Shown here: one piece after another, positions 16,766 to 24,938 of the stretch | How the letters are laid out: the number at the start of each line of letters is the position of its first letter | Position numbering within the stretch: the first letter of the stretch is position 1 | From: Paenibacillus sp. | GTDB lineage: Bacteria; Bacteroidota; Bacteroidia; Bacteroidales; Muribaculaceae | Assembly (NCBI GenBank): GCA_023663345.1 | Contig: JAMPHR010000004.1 | Location: 1-64,000 of the forward strand | Length of the DNA stretch: 64,000 nucleotides | Direction: 5' to 3' | Made by a program: the position numbers and the translations under genes | The notes under the pieces: generated by a model | Database searches by the model: none | What the model was told of the DNA's origin: nothing | The model's input: the letters and a program-made list of their open reading frames with translations, nothing else

Positions 16766-16946
16766 ATAGTGAAATTTGGACATGTCCAATAACTGTCCAA
16801 TAGCGAAAATTTTGTCCAATAGTGTCCAAGTGTCCACGTTTCACTATTGGACGTGGACAGTTCTGTCCAATAGCTGTCCAATAGTGAAAAGTTTGTCCAA
16901 AAGTGTCCAACTGTCCACGTTTCACTATTGGACATGGACACTTGGT
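16766..16946. repeat. TGTCCAAT hairpin repeat cluster C
   Basis: Two longer family units (about 16816-16860 and 16896-16946) are separated by AACTGTCCAATAGCGAAAA-type spacers. The orientation matches cluster A at the left edge. Frames through the cluster encode repetitive peptides such as HYWTVIGQ and are not considered genes. Confidence 0.85.
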
Positions 16947-16990
16947 ATTCCTCTCTATACTCTATACTTTCACCTCTATACTAAAAACTA
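16947..16990. repeat. CTCTATACT repeat, copy 1
   Basis: The stretch holds CCTCTCTATACTCTATACTT followed by TCACCTCTATACTAAAAAC. It is nearly identical to bases at about 17477-17515, and both follow a TGTCCAAT unit ending GGACACTTGGTATT. The two motifs therefore travel as one composite element. Confidence 0.75.
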
Positions 16991-17028
16991 TGCGACATTA
17001 TCGCACCTTTCCGGCGGTTTTCGGGGTG

Positions 17029-17036
17029 TATCTTTG
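17029..17036 (+). promoter_or_regulatory. Possible -7 element of a non-coding transcript
   Basis: TATCTTTG fits TAnnTTTG. The upstream -33 region has only TTTC at 17008-17011 with a short 17-base spacer, so this promoter call is weak on its own. Confidence 0.4.
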
Positions 17037-17040
17037 CACT

Positions 17041-17180
17041 ATATAACTCTCTCATTCTCCCCCGTCATCTATATAGGAAGATAGGGGAAGGGGGAGGCTA
17101 TATATCAACCGTATTCTACGGTAATATATCTATATATGTATAAAATAGGTGGTGACGACATGGGTCGTCACCGGTATTTT
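17041..17180 (+). ncRNA. Candidate small RNA with terminator
   Basis: A possible 140-nt transcript follows the TATCTTTG element. It folds into three successive stems: a C-rich/G-rich hairpin (CTCCCCC with GGGGGAG, 17053-17097) flanked by TATATA arms, a perfect ACCGTA-TTC-TACGGT hairpin near 17108-17122, and a strong GGTGACGAC/GTCGTCACC hairpin followed by TTTTTT. No open frame of note is present. It does not match an RNA family I can name. The structure is seen directly; transcription is inferred. Confidence 0.45.
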
Positions 17181-17182
17181 TT
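17151..17182 (+). terminator. Intrinsic terminator
   Basis: GGTGACGAC, four-base loop, GTCGTCACC, then GGTATTTTTT. This is a nine-base-pair perfect stem with a U tract. No gene ends just upstream on the plus strand, so it terminates either an unannotated RNA or read-through from uvrA. Confidence 0.75.
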
Positions 17183-17183
17183 A

Positions 17184-17216
17184 GATGACAGCATCCTTCG
17201 GATGGCAAATGTCATC
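17184..17216. other. Isolated nested hairpin
   Basis: GATGACA...TGTCATC arms enclose a CATCC-TTC-GGATG stem. It directly follows the terminator. It is not linked to any gene and its role is unknown. Confidence 0.5.
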
Positions 17217-17248
17217 GCTACAAGAGCCGAGAGGCCAGACACATCAAG

Positions 17249-17297
17249 TGATAGTCCACGTCCAATAGTGTAAATCTCACTATTGGACATGGACAAT
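17249..17297. repeat. TGTCCAAT hairpin repeat, single unit D
   Basis: A compact version of the family: GTCCACGTCCAATAGTGTAAA, then TCTCACTATTGGACATGGAC. The arms CCAATAGTG and CACTATTGG form a near-perfect hairpin. Confidence 0.75.
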
Positions 17298-17322
17298 CCC
17301 ATGATGTGACCGGCCATGATTA

Positions 17323-17385
17323 AGTATAGAGTGGAAAGTTTTTTAGTATAGAGGGGTTTTCAGTATAGAGGTGAAAGTAGAGAGT
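17323..17385. repeat. CTCTATACT inverted repeat, left arm
   Basis: Contains GTATAGAG words with AGTTTTTTAGTATAGAGGGG and CAGTATAGAGGTGAAAG. It is largely the reverse complement of 17481-17554, so the two arms could pair around the TGTCCAAT cluster between them. Confidence 0.75.
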
Positions 17386-17390
17386 GATCG

Positions 17391-17473
17391 TTTTGTCCAA
17401 TAACTGTCCAATAGTGGGATTCCTGTCCAATAGTGTCCAAGTGTCCACGTTTCACTATTGGACATGGACACTT
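17391..17473. repeat. TGTCCAAT hairpin repeat cluster E
   Basis: Family words TGTCCAATAACTGTCCAATAG and a full unit ending ATTGGACATGGACACTTGG. It forms the centre of a composite palindrome whose outer arms are the CTCTATACT repeats. Confidence 0.8.
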
Positions 17474-17480
17474 GGTATTC

Positions 17481-17554
17481 CTCTCTATACTCTATACTTT
17501 CACCTCTATACTGAAAAAACTTTATACTGAAAACCCTCTATACTAAAAAAACTC
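17481..17554. repeat. CTCTATACT inverted repeat, right arm
   Basis: Five or more copies of (C)TCTATACT, TTTATACT or CTCTATACT separated by A-rich bases. It mirrors 17323-17385 and ends ten bases before the stop codon of the AddA-like gene (minus strand). The dyad could also act as that gene's transcription end. Confidence 0.75.
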
Positions 17555-17564
17555 CATACCGGAA

Positions 17565-20500
17565 TCAGCCGGTTATCTCCACAATCTCGCCGGAATCAAG
17601 GTAATATAGGAAGCCCCTGACGGGAAGATTCTCAACCTTTCTGAAAAACTCCATATACTCCCTCACCTGACGCTTGTATTTTCTGGGGTCCTGCCGTCCT
17701 GTCTTATAGTCTATCACGTGAATCTCACCATCGGCAGTCCACACTACGCGGTCCACTCGCCTCAGTTCGCCGTCGGCAGAGAGCACTTCTCGCTCCACAT
17801 ATACTTTGCTGAACCCATCAAACCACTGCCTGGCCTCAGGATCATCCACCCGCTCGCGGGCAAGGTCATGCAGAGCCTCCATGTCGGCCGACGTCAATCG
17901 CCTGGCATCAGGGGTGGAGCGCAACATCCTCATAGCAGCATCGACATCGCCACGGTGCCTTATATGTGACATAACTCCGTGGAGTATCAATCCACGCTCC
18001 CTCGCAACCTCTATGCGGTTGAGGCGTCCGGTGTCGACATTGGTGTTTTTCCACACCGAGACGGCACTTGTCGATTCGTAACCCGGCAGTCTGTCGGACG
18101 TAGACGGACGCATGGCCGTAGACTTCCCTTTCTCCTCCACGGCTTTCGTGGTAGGGTTCCCGAGGCGGTATTCCATCCCGTCGTCAAAGGCCAACGGCTC
18201 TATATCGGGATCGCCACCTCCGGCTATTCCATCATATATGGTCTGGGCCACCGATGGCCACTCGGCATCTCCACGGCCGTCGGTAATGCTCTTGCTGACC
18301 TTCACGCCCACTATCAGCTCATCGACGGCACGGGTGAAGGCCACGTACAGCAGATTGGTACGGTCGAGCACATTCTCCCGCTGTATTTCTCTATACTGCT
18401 CGGCCAATGGTGTGGAGGCAAGCGCACTGCTCACCTTGAGAGGCATCATAGGGGGAAGAATCTCATCGGGCACTCCAGGAATGGAGGGCAGTTCAAACCA
18501 CGCCACATCCTTATTGCCGACAACGGCAAACTCGGCAAACGGCACATGCACGCAATGAAACTCCAGGCCCTTGGACTTATGCACGGTGAGGATGTTGAGC
18601 GCCCTTGAGTCGGTTCCTCCCGAGATTGAGGCTCTGCGACCAGTGTCGTCCCACCATTGGAGGAAAGAGCGGATATCGGCGCTCCCCTGCCCTACATATT
18701 TCACCACCAGATCCATGAAGGCCGACAGATAGATATTCTCCTTGTCCCTCACTCCTGCGGGCAATGCCGACACAAGCGACTCCACGAGCGATACCAGATC
18801 GACTCCATGGAGCGTCAGATGCTCGGGCCTGTCCTGCTCTGTGACAGCAATGTCACCTCCGGCATCGGATGACGCACGACGACGCATATTCCCGAGAGCT
18901 TTCCCGAGAGCTTCGGCCGGTGAAGCACCGTCGGTGAGCACCCGCTCATAGTCGTTCAATATCATCGACACCTCACGGTTGCTCTTGTGGTACTTGTCGA
19001 CCACCACATCGCTGCTCGACAACAGCCTCAACCGGCTTATGACGTTGAGCACGGCATCGGACTGGGATATCATGAGCGACTTATCGGATATTATATCGAA
19101 GCGTGGAAAGTCAGGATCATTCTTCCTCACCTCCTCAAGATACTTTATGACCTTTTCGCCATCCTTGGCGCGCCTCACGAGTATAGCTATGTCGCCAGGG
19201 GAGTAGCCCGACGACAACTGCCGTCGCATCTCGCCACACATGTAGGCCAGGGCATCATCATCAGTAGCCTCAGGGCTATTGAAGCACTTCACCCGCACAT
19301 ATCCCCTGTGGGATCCATGCTTGGACGACACCTGCTGGACCACATTGGAATACACATCGTCCATGCCCCACCGTCGTGCTATGGCCGAGAAAAGTGAATT
19401 GTTGAACCTCACCACATCGGCCGACGACCGCCAGTTGGTGTTCTCGCTCACATCAGCTCCGCGCGTCACGGTGTAGCCCACCGCCCACGGCTCACGGTCA
19501 AGATAATGGAGCAAAGACGGATCGCTGTCCCTGAACCGGTATATGCACTGCTTCTCGTCGCCTATCACCAGGTTGTCGTAGCCATAAGCCAGGCTCTCCT
19601 TCATCAGCGGTCGCATATTGGCCCACTGGCTGAGGGATGTATCCTGAAACTCATCTATAAGATAATTATGGTATCTCACGCCCAGACGCTCGTAGAGAAA
19701 CGGGGAATCCTCATCACCGATAATCTTGCTCAACAGTGAGTTGGTATCGCTCAACAGAAGTGTGGAATTCTCCTTTCGGAACCGGTCGATCAGCTCCATC
19801 AGGGCGCTCAGAAGTCCCATCTGATAGAGATTAGTCCTCACCACCCTCAGCATAGTCATTGACTCATGACACCTGACTATCATAGCCATAGCATCGGCCA
19901 CGAGCGTCTCCACCACGGGCGACACCGCTCCTTTCTTCCGCGCAGCATCCTTCCACACCGAGCCGGCATCAGCCACAGCCGATGTTACGGCAGCCTGCAG
20001 GGAGCCATCCTTGTTGGTGTGCCATCCGGTCTCGGCCCACCCCTTCACGGCATTGACCACAGCCACCTTGAGCGAATCTTTGCAGGGCGAAGTCTCTATT
20101 TCGGCCAAAGCGTCACGACACACACGGGCGGTCTCCTCCTTGAGGGCCACTCCGCTCTCATGGATACAGTCGCGAAACTGCGAGAACTTCCCGGGATCCG
20201 AGAGATAATCCATGATCAGCTTCTCATTCTCCCTGAATGTGTCGTTATGGATACTACCTATGAACTTGATGAGTCCGTCGTGTACGTTTCCGTTCCTGTT
20301 GAAGAGCGTAAACTGGCTGCCATCCTCGATGAGACTCTTCATGTATCCCGTGATCCATGTCTCTATCTCGTGGGACCGGCGCGACGGACGGCCATGGTTC
20401 AACGACTGGAGCAACTGGTCGACGCTCATCTTTATCACCTCATTGTCATCAAGCTCGAGGGCGTAGTTGCTCGACACCTCGGCCTCATGGGCAAACGAGC

Positions 20501-20897
20501 GGAGCACCATCTGGAAAAACGAGTCGATCGTAGAGATGCTGAACCGTCCGAAGTCATACAGCAGGCTCCTCAACGCCATGCGCGAGGCCTCGGCCAACCG
20601 GACGCAGTCACAGCCGAACTCCTTGCACAGATCCGCCTCATACGGACTCCGGTCAGTCCACCCCGGCTCACATCCGGCAAGCACGGCCAACTCATGGATT
20701 ATGCGTGATTTCATCTCCTCGGTGGCCTTGTTGGTGAATGTCATGGCCAGCACATTGCGGTGGGATGACGCATCACCCGGGCGGTTGAGCACATAAGTAC
20801 CCTCATCGGTCTTATGCCCGAGGATCAGTTTAATATATTCGCGGGCGAGCGTGAAAGTCTTTCCCGACCCGGCCGACGCCTTGTAGATGTTGATCAT
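17565..20897 (-). CDS. UvrD/RecB-family helicase-nuclease (AddA-like)
   Basis: The 1110-residue product starts with the Walker A box YKASAGSGKTFTLA, so the ATG at 20897 is secure. LIDEFQDTSLSQW near residue 410 is motif II, and LTVHKSKGLEFHCVHVP near 735 and LLYVAFTRAVDEL near 835 are motifs V and VI of superfamily 1A. A C-terminal PD-(D/E)XK nuclease is visible as RRVDRVV and IHVIDYKTGR (about 1055-1080). It is probably the helicase-nuclease subunit that processes DNA double-strand breaks for RecA. The usual AddB partner is not next to it. The SUI1 gene overlaps its start by four bases. Confidence 0.9.
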   Translation of the reverse strand: MINIYKASAGSGKTFTLAREYIKLILGHKTDEGTYVLNRPGDASSHRNVLAMTFTNKATEEMKSRIIHELAVLAGCEPGWTDRSPYEADLCKEFGCDCVRLAEASRMALRSLLYDFGRFSISTIDSFFQMVLRSFAHEAEVSSNYALELDDNEVIKMSVDQLLQSLNHGRPSRRSHEIETWITGYMKSLIEDGSQFTLFNRNGNVHDGLIKFIGSIHNDTFRENEKLIMDYLSDPGKFSQFRDCIHESGVALKEETARVCRDALAEIETSPCKDSLKVAVVNAVKGWAETGWHTNKDGSLQAAVTSAVADAGSVWKDAARKKGAVSPVVETLVADAMAMIVRCHESMTMLRVVRTNLYQMGLLSALMELIDRFRKENSTLLLSDTNSLLSKIIGDEDSPFLYERLGVRYHNYLIDEFQDTSLSQWANMRPLMKESLAYGYDNLVIGDEKQCIYRFRDSDPSLLHYLDREPWAVGYTVTRGADVSENTNWRSSADVVRFNNSLFSAIARRWGMDDVYSNVVQQVSSKHGSHRGYVRVKCFNSPEATDDDALAYMCGEMRRQLSSGYSPGDIAILVRRAKDGEKVIKYLEEVRKNDPDFPRFDIISDKSLMISQSDAVLNVISRLRLLSSSDVVVDKYHKSNREVSMILNDYERVLTDGASPAEALGKALGNMRRRASSDAGGDIAVTEQDRPEHLTLHGVDLVSLVESLVSALPAGVRDKENIYLSAFMDLVVKYVGQGSADIRSFLQWWDDTGRRASISGGTDSRALNILTVHKSKGLEFHCVHVPFAEFAVVGNKDVAWFELPSIPGVPDEILPPMMPLKVSSALASTPLAEQYREIQRENVLDRTNLLYVAFTRAVDELIVGVKVSKSITDGRGDAEWPSVAQTIYDGIAGGGDPDIEPLAFDDGMEYRLGNPTTKAVEEKGKSTAMRPSTSDRLPGYESTSAVSVWKNTNVDTGRLNRIEVARERGLILHGVMSHIRHRGDVDAAMRMLRSTPDARRLTSADMEALHDLARERVDDPEARQWFDGFSKVYVEREVLSADGELRRVDRVVWTADGEIHVIDYKTGRQDPRKYKRQVREYMEFFRKVENLPVRGFLYYLDSGEIVEITG

Positions 20898-21223
20898 TTC
20901 ACCTTATACCCCATGCCGGCAAGTATGCTCTTCACCTTGTCCACGGCATCGCCTTGAATAAGTATCTCTCCGCCACGTGCCGATCCGCCGGTGCCGAGAC
21001 GGGCCTTGAGCGAGGCGGCTATGGACAGAAGCTCATCATCGCTACATGTGAAGCCATCAACGATAGTGGCCGTCTTGCCCTTACGCCCCTTACGGTCGAT
21101 GGACACGTGGAGCACCTGGGATTTCCGCTCATCATCGCGTACATTCTCCTCCTCGGGCACATACTCGGTGCGCTCCAGACTGCCCTCCTCTACCTTCTTA
21201 GCCAACAGTTCTTTCCAATCCAT
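20894..21223 (-). CDS. SUI1/eIF1-family translation factor (YciH-like)
   Basis: This 109-residue protein has a charged N-terminal 40 residues and a C-terminal SUI1 fold (VDGFTCSDDELLSIAASLKARLGTGGSA..., ending ILAGMGYKVK). Bacterial homologues resemble eIF1 and may monitor initiation fidelity; their precise role is unsettled. Its stop overlaps the AddA start as ATGA, so the pair is probably translationally coupled, an odd combination of translation and recombination genes. Confidence 0.88.
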   Translation of the reverse strand: MDWKELLAKKVEEGSLERTEYVPEEENVRDDERKSQVLHVSIDRKGRKGKTATIVDGFTCSDDELLSIAASLKARLGTGGSARGGEILIQGDAVDKVKSILAGMGYKVK

Positions 21224-21245
21224 AATGCAAGGATTCTTTTAAGCG

Positions 21246-21698
21246 TTAAAAGTTTTGTTCCGGCTCGCTCATCAAGGCGGAGTCAAGTCCGGAATGGTCG
21301 TCGGAGATATCCCCGGGGTTGTCAATCGAATGTACAAGCGTGGCCAGTGACATGGCATACTTGTCCTGCTCCACAGGCAGATGGGAATAGAAATAGCGGG
21401 CCGAATCAGCATCTGCGGCAAATGCCTCACGATAGCAACGCTCGGCAAGCTCGAGGGCATCGTCATCGTCGGTACGGTCATAAAGCTGCATGTACAGTAT
21501 CGACATGCGACCGAGCTCCACGGCTGTGATCTCGCCGTCGGCACGATGCTCGCCGGCTATCTCATCACATATCTTCCTCGCCGATGCCACATCCTCGGAA
21601 GCATAAGCGATCTCGGCCGATGCTATACGCTCGGCCACAGGTGCGTTATTGCACCCTTGCAACATCAGGATTATGGCTGTAAACAATATGTAACGCAT
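21246..21698 (-). CDS. Predicted lipoprotein with helical repeats
   Basis: The start at 21698 gives MRYILFTAIILMLQGCNN, a signal peptide with a lipobox; the longer frame would need a TTG start. The 132 mature residues are acidic and helical, resembling TPR-type pairs (IASAEIAYASEDVASARKICDEI, ALELAERCYREAFAADADS), but no family is recognised with certainty. It is probably periplasm-facing. It follows another small lipoprotein gene by 47 bases. Confidence 0.7.
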   Translation of the reverse strand: MRYILFTAIILMLQGCNNAPVAERIASAEIAYASEDVASARKICDEIAGEHRADGEITAVELGRMSILYMQLYDRTDDDDALELAERCYREAFAADADSARYFYSHLPVEQDKYAMSLATLVHSIDNPGDISDDHSGLDSALMSEPEQNF

Positions 21699-21745
21699 CT
21701 TTTCAAGTCCTCCCGTCAGGTCATTTTCAGTAAAAACAAGCAGTT

Positions 21746-22144
21746 TCAATCCTTTATCTTCTTATAGTAATATACCACGCCATCGTTTTCAAGCTGCAGG
21801 CTGAAATCCGAAGCCTCAACGATCCTTCGTGCCGAATAGTGAGGTATATCCCCTATCAACATCGTGTCCCCCTCGGCCTTGAGCGTGGAGCGGTCAAGCG
21901 TCATGACGAGCGAATCACCTGCCACATTCCATGTGCCCTCTACCGAATACGAGAGCACACCGGGCTTGATGGCCCTTACCACACACGTGGCATCACGGTT
22001 GAGCTCCATCACAGGCTCGGTCTGGGAGACTTCCGGGATTATGTAATCTCCGGCAATCTTCTTCGCCTCGCTGCTCAGGTCGCCACACGATATCGTGAGG
22101 ACAAGGCCGGTCATCATTGATGACATCAGAGGGACTATCTTCAT
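21746..22144 (-). CDS. Predicted lipoprotein, lipocalin-like
   Basis: The 132-residue product has a signal peptide ending ...LTISCGDL with a likely lipobox cysteine at residue 20. The body (IAGDYIIPE...GTWNVAGDSLVMTLD) resembles the short beta-rich lipocalin-like lipoproteins common in Bacteroidales. No ligand can be inferred. It sits 34 bases downstream of nrdJ and may share its transcript. Confidence 0.65.
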   Translation of the reverse strand: MKIVPLMSSMMTGLVLTISCGDLSSEAKKIAGDYIIPEVSQTEPVMELNRDATCVVRAIKPGVLSYSVEGTWNVAGDSLVMTLDRSTLKAEGDTMLIGDIPHYSARRIVEASDFSLQLENDGVVYYYKKIKD

Positions 22145-22178
22145 AATATATTCATCGTTATGAGGGGACGAGACGGCA

Positions 22179-24752
22179 TCATCCGCAACGCGAATTTCCG
22201 CATGATGTGCATATCAGACACCCCTCCTGGTATATCAGGGTCTCCTGGCCGCAATGAGGGCACTTCTGACCGTTGGCCGGGGTTCCCGAGGGTAAATAGC
22301 GCTTCAAGGCACGCTCCACACCCATTTTCCAGGTGTTTATGCTCTGGGAATCAAGTTCAAGGCCATTGACAAGCTTCAGCACCTGATCAATGGGCATTCC
22401 ATACCGCAACACTCCTGATATGAGCTTGGCATAGTTCCAGTACTCAGGGTTGAACTTGTCCGACAGACCCTCGATCGTAGTCTTCAGTCCACGCTTATTT
22501 ATGAACTGGAAGTCGTAACGTTTGCTTCCGTTTTCATCGATAGCCTTGATGATCTTGCCCTTGCTCACCGATTTGGGACAGAACAATCCATCCTCATCAT
22601 CGGCAAGACCGGTGAATATCTCGTAAGGACGGCCGTCGACAAGGCCTACAAACGCAATCCACTTCTCTTTATTGTTCTGGAAACGCACCACATCGGCCTC
22701 AAGCTCGATAGGACGCTTGAGCATCAACGGATGTCCGGCATTGCTGTCAGGCAACGGAAGTCCGGCTTCCTCTGCCTTGTTCTGCTCCTTCTTTTTCTTC
22801 TCATCCTCGGCTGCTATGAGCACACCCGAACGGCAACCGTCGCGGTATATGGTGCAACCCTTGCATCCGGCCTTCCATGCCTCGAGATACAGGCGGTTTA
22901 CAAGCTCCACATCCACATCGGCAGGCAGGTTGATGGTGACCGAAATCGAGTGGTCCACCCATTTCTGCACAGCACCCTGCATCCTCACCTTTTCAAGCCA
23001 GTCGATATCATTGGCCGTAGCCTTGTAGTAGGGCGAACGGGCCACAATGGCATCGATCTCAGCCTGAGTGTAATTGTCGCGTACCTCAATGCCGTTGACA
23101 CGCATCCACTCGATGAATTTGGGATGGTACACTATGTATTCCTCAAACTTATCGCCCGACTCATCCACATAATCCACATGGGCCTCGACATCATTGGCAT
23201 TGATCTTGCGGCGACGCTTGTACACAGGCATGAACACCGGCTCTATACCCGAGGATGTACGTGTCATGAGCGATGTGGTGCCTGTAGGAGCTATAGTAAG
23301 GCACGCGATGTTTCGGCGACCATGCTTCTCCATCTCCTCCACAAGTTGCGGAGCGAAGTCCCTGAGGCGAGATATGTAGGGATTGTTACGTTCACGGGCT
23401 GCATCATACACCTCAAATGCCCCACGCTCCTTGGCCATCTGGACCGACGAGCCAAAAGCAGCGGCTGCAAGAGCCCTGTGTACCGACACCGACATGGCTG
23501 TAGCTTCAGCCGTGCCATATCTCAGGCCGAGCGCGGCTATCATATCACCCTCGGCTGTGGTACCGAGACCTGTTCTGCGACCCTTGAGAGTCTTGGCCTT
23601 GATCTTCTTCCACAGATTGAGCTCGGTCTCCTTCACCTCATCGGTCTCAGGGTCTTTCTCAATCTTGCTTATTATGGTATCGATCTTTTCCATCTCCAGA
23701 TCGATGATATCATCCATTATGCGCTGGGCCTTGGCTATATGCGATGCGAAAAGCTCATAGTCAAACTCAGCCTTGTCTGTGAACGGATTCTTCACGTATG
23801 AATAGAGATTCACAGCCACCAGACGGCAACTGTCGTAAGGGCACAATGGAATCTCGCCACACGGGTTGGTGGATACAGTCTGGAATCCGAGATCGGCATA
23901 GCAGTCAGGGATCGATTCACGGGTGATTGTATCCCAGAAAAGCACTCCGGGCTCGGCCGACTTCCAGGCATTGTACACGATCTTACCCCATAAGGCACGG
24001 GCATCAGTATCGATGCTCACCTCGGGCTTGTCGCTCCACACCGGGAACTGGCGACGGTACACCTCACCGCTCTCCACGCACCGCATGAAATCATCGTCGA
24101 TCTTGACCGACACATTGGCTCCGGTGATCTTTCCCTGCTCGAGTTTGGCATCGATGAAACGCTCCGAATCGGGATGCTTGATCGATACCGTAAGCATCAA
24201 GGCTCCACGGCGTCCATCCTGAGCCACTTCTCGGGTCGAGTTGGAGTAACGTTCCATGAACGGCACAAGGCCTGTGGATGTCAACGCCGAGTTCTTGACT
24301 GGCGTACCCTTGGGTCTGAGGTCACTGAGGTCATGCCCCACTCCTCCACGGCGCTTCATCAGCTGCACCTGCTCCTCATCGATCTTGGCGATACCTCCGT
24401 AAGAATCAGGGTGTCCGTCAAGACCAATCACAAAACAATTGCTCAGCGAGCCCACCTGATAATTATTGCCAATACCGGCCATGGGGCTACCTTGAGGCAC
24501 GATGTAACGGAACTTGTCAAGAAGCTCCATTATCTCACCCTCGCTCATAGGATTGGGATACCTACGCTCGATCCTGGCGATTTCCGATGCTATACGGCGG
24601 TGCATATCCTCCGGAGTACATTCATATATGTGTCCGTTGGAATCCTTAAGCGCGTATTTGCTCACCCACACACGGGCAGCGAGCTCATCACCATCAAAGT
24701 ATTTCACTGAGGCCTCGTAAGCCTCGTCATAGCTATATGTCTTGGGGTCCAT
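22179..24752 (-). CDS. nrdJ: Adenosylcobalamin-dependent ribonucleotide reductase, class II
   Basis: The enzyme makes deoxyribonucleotides with a B12-generated radical and so works with or without oxygen. At 857 residues it shows SNCFVIGLD near residue 105, the STNPCGEIPLCPYDSC active-site region near 290, and APTGTTSLMTRTSSGIEPVF near 500. A Cys-rich tail (CPHCGQ...CLICTSCG) shuttles reducing equivalents. Absence of an adjacent small subunit or activase fits class II. A promoter is at 24835-24804. No cobalamin riboswitch is visible upstream. Confidence 0.93.
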   Translation of the reverse strand: MDPKTYSYDEAYEASVKYFDGDELAARVWVSKYALKDSNGHIYECTPEDMHRRIASEIARIERRYPNPMSEGEIMELLDKFRYIVPQGSPMAGIGNNYQVGSLSNCFVIGLDGHPDSYGGIAKIDEEQVQLMKRRGGVGHDLSDLRPKGTPVKNSALTSTGLVPFMERYSNSTREVAQDGRRGALMLTVSIKHPDSERFIDAKLEQGKITGANVSVKIDDDFMRCVESGEVYRRQFPVWSDKPEVSIDTDARALWGKIVYNAWKSAEPGVLFWDTITRESIPDCYADLGFQTVSTNPCGEIPLCPYDSCRLVAVNLYSYVKNPFTDKAEFDYELFASHIAKAQRIMDDIIDLEMEKIDTIISKIEKDPETDEVKETELNLWKKIKAKTLKGRRTGLGTTAEGDMIAALGLRYGTAEATAMSVSVHRALAAAAFGSSVQMAKERGAFEVYDAARERNNPYISRLRDFAPQLVEEMEKHGRRNIACLTIAPTGTTSLMTRTSSGIEPVFMPVYKRRRKINANDVEAHVDYVDESGDKFEEYIVYHPKFIEWMRVNGIEVRDNYTQAEIDAIVARSPYYKATANDIDWLEKVRMQGAVQKWVDHSISVTINLPADVDVELVNRLYLEAWKAGCKGCTIYRDGCRSGVLIAAEDEKKKKEQNKAEEAGLPLPDSNAGHPLMLKRPIELEADVVRFQNNKEKWIAFVGLVDGRPYEIFTGLADDEDGLFCPKSVSKGKIIKAIDENGSKRYDFQFINKRGLKTTIEGLSDKFNPEYWNYAKLISGVLRYGMPIDQVLKLVNGLELDSQSINTWKMGVERALKRYLPSGTPANGQKCPHCGQETLIYQEGCLICTSCGNSRCG

Positions 24753-24803
24753 TCGATAAATCCTGGAATATTTGCAAGTGTGTCCTTAGATAAAATGCGA
24801 CTG

Positions 24804-24835
24804 CAAAGATGACGAAATTTCCGTGATGTTCCAAA
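24804..24835 (-). promoter_or_regulatory. Promoter of nrdJ
   Basis: TTTG at 24835-24832, 20 bases, then CATCTTTG at 24811-24804, one mismatch from TAnnTTTG. The predicted start lies about 45 bases before the ATG. Confidence 0.65.
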
Positions 24836-24938
24836 AAATATCACTTCAATTTATTAACATTTGAATATTTTATCGTAACTTGCAGTATAATTCCGGAAAC
24901 TGATATCAACCCAGAACAAATACATTATTTACGGAGAC

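Noticed and set aside
16377..17554. CRISPR array
   Set aside because: Repeats are irregularly spaced, vary in length and orientation, have no unique spacers of constant size, and no cas gene is near.
22731..23801. Plus-strand frame of 356 codons opposite nrdJ
   Set aside because: Antisense to a clear class II reductase, with no recognisable domain.
24753..24938. Cobalamin riboswitch upstream of nrdJ
   Set aside because: The divergent intergenic region is only 186 bases and lacks the conserved B12-box-like sequence; predicted leader is about 45 bases.
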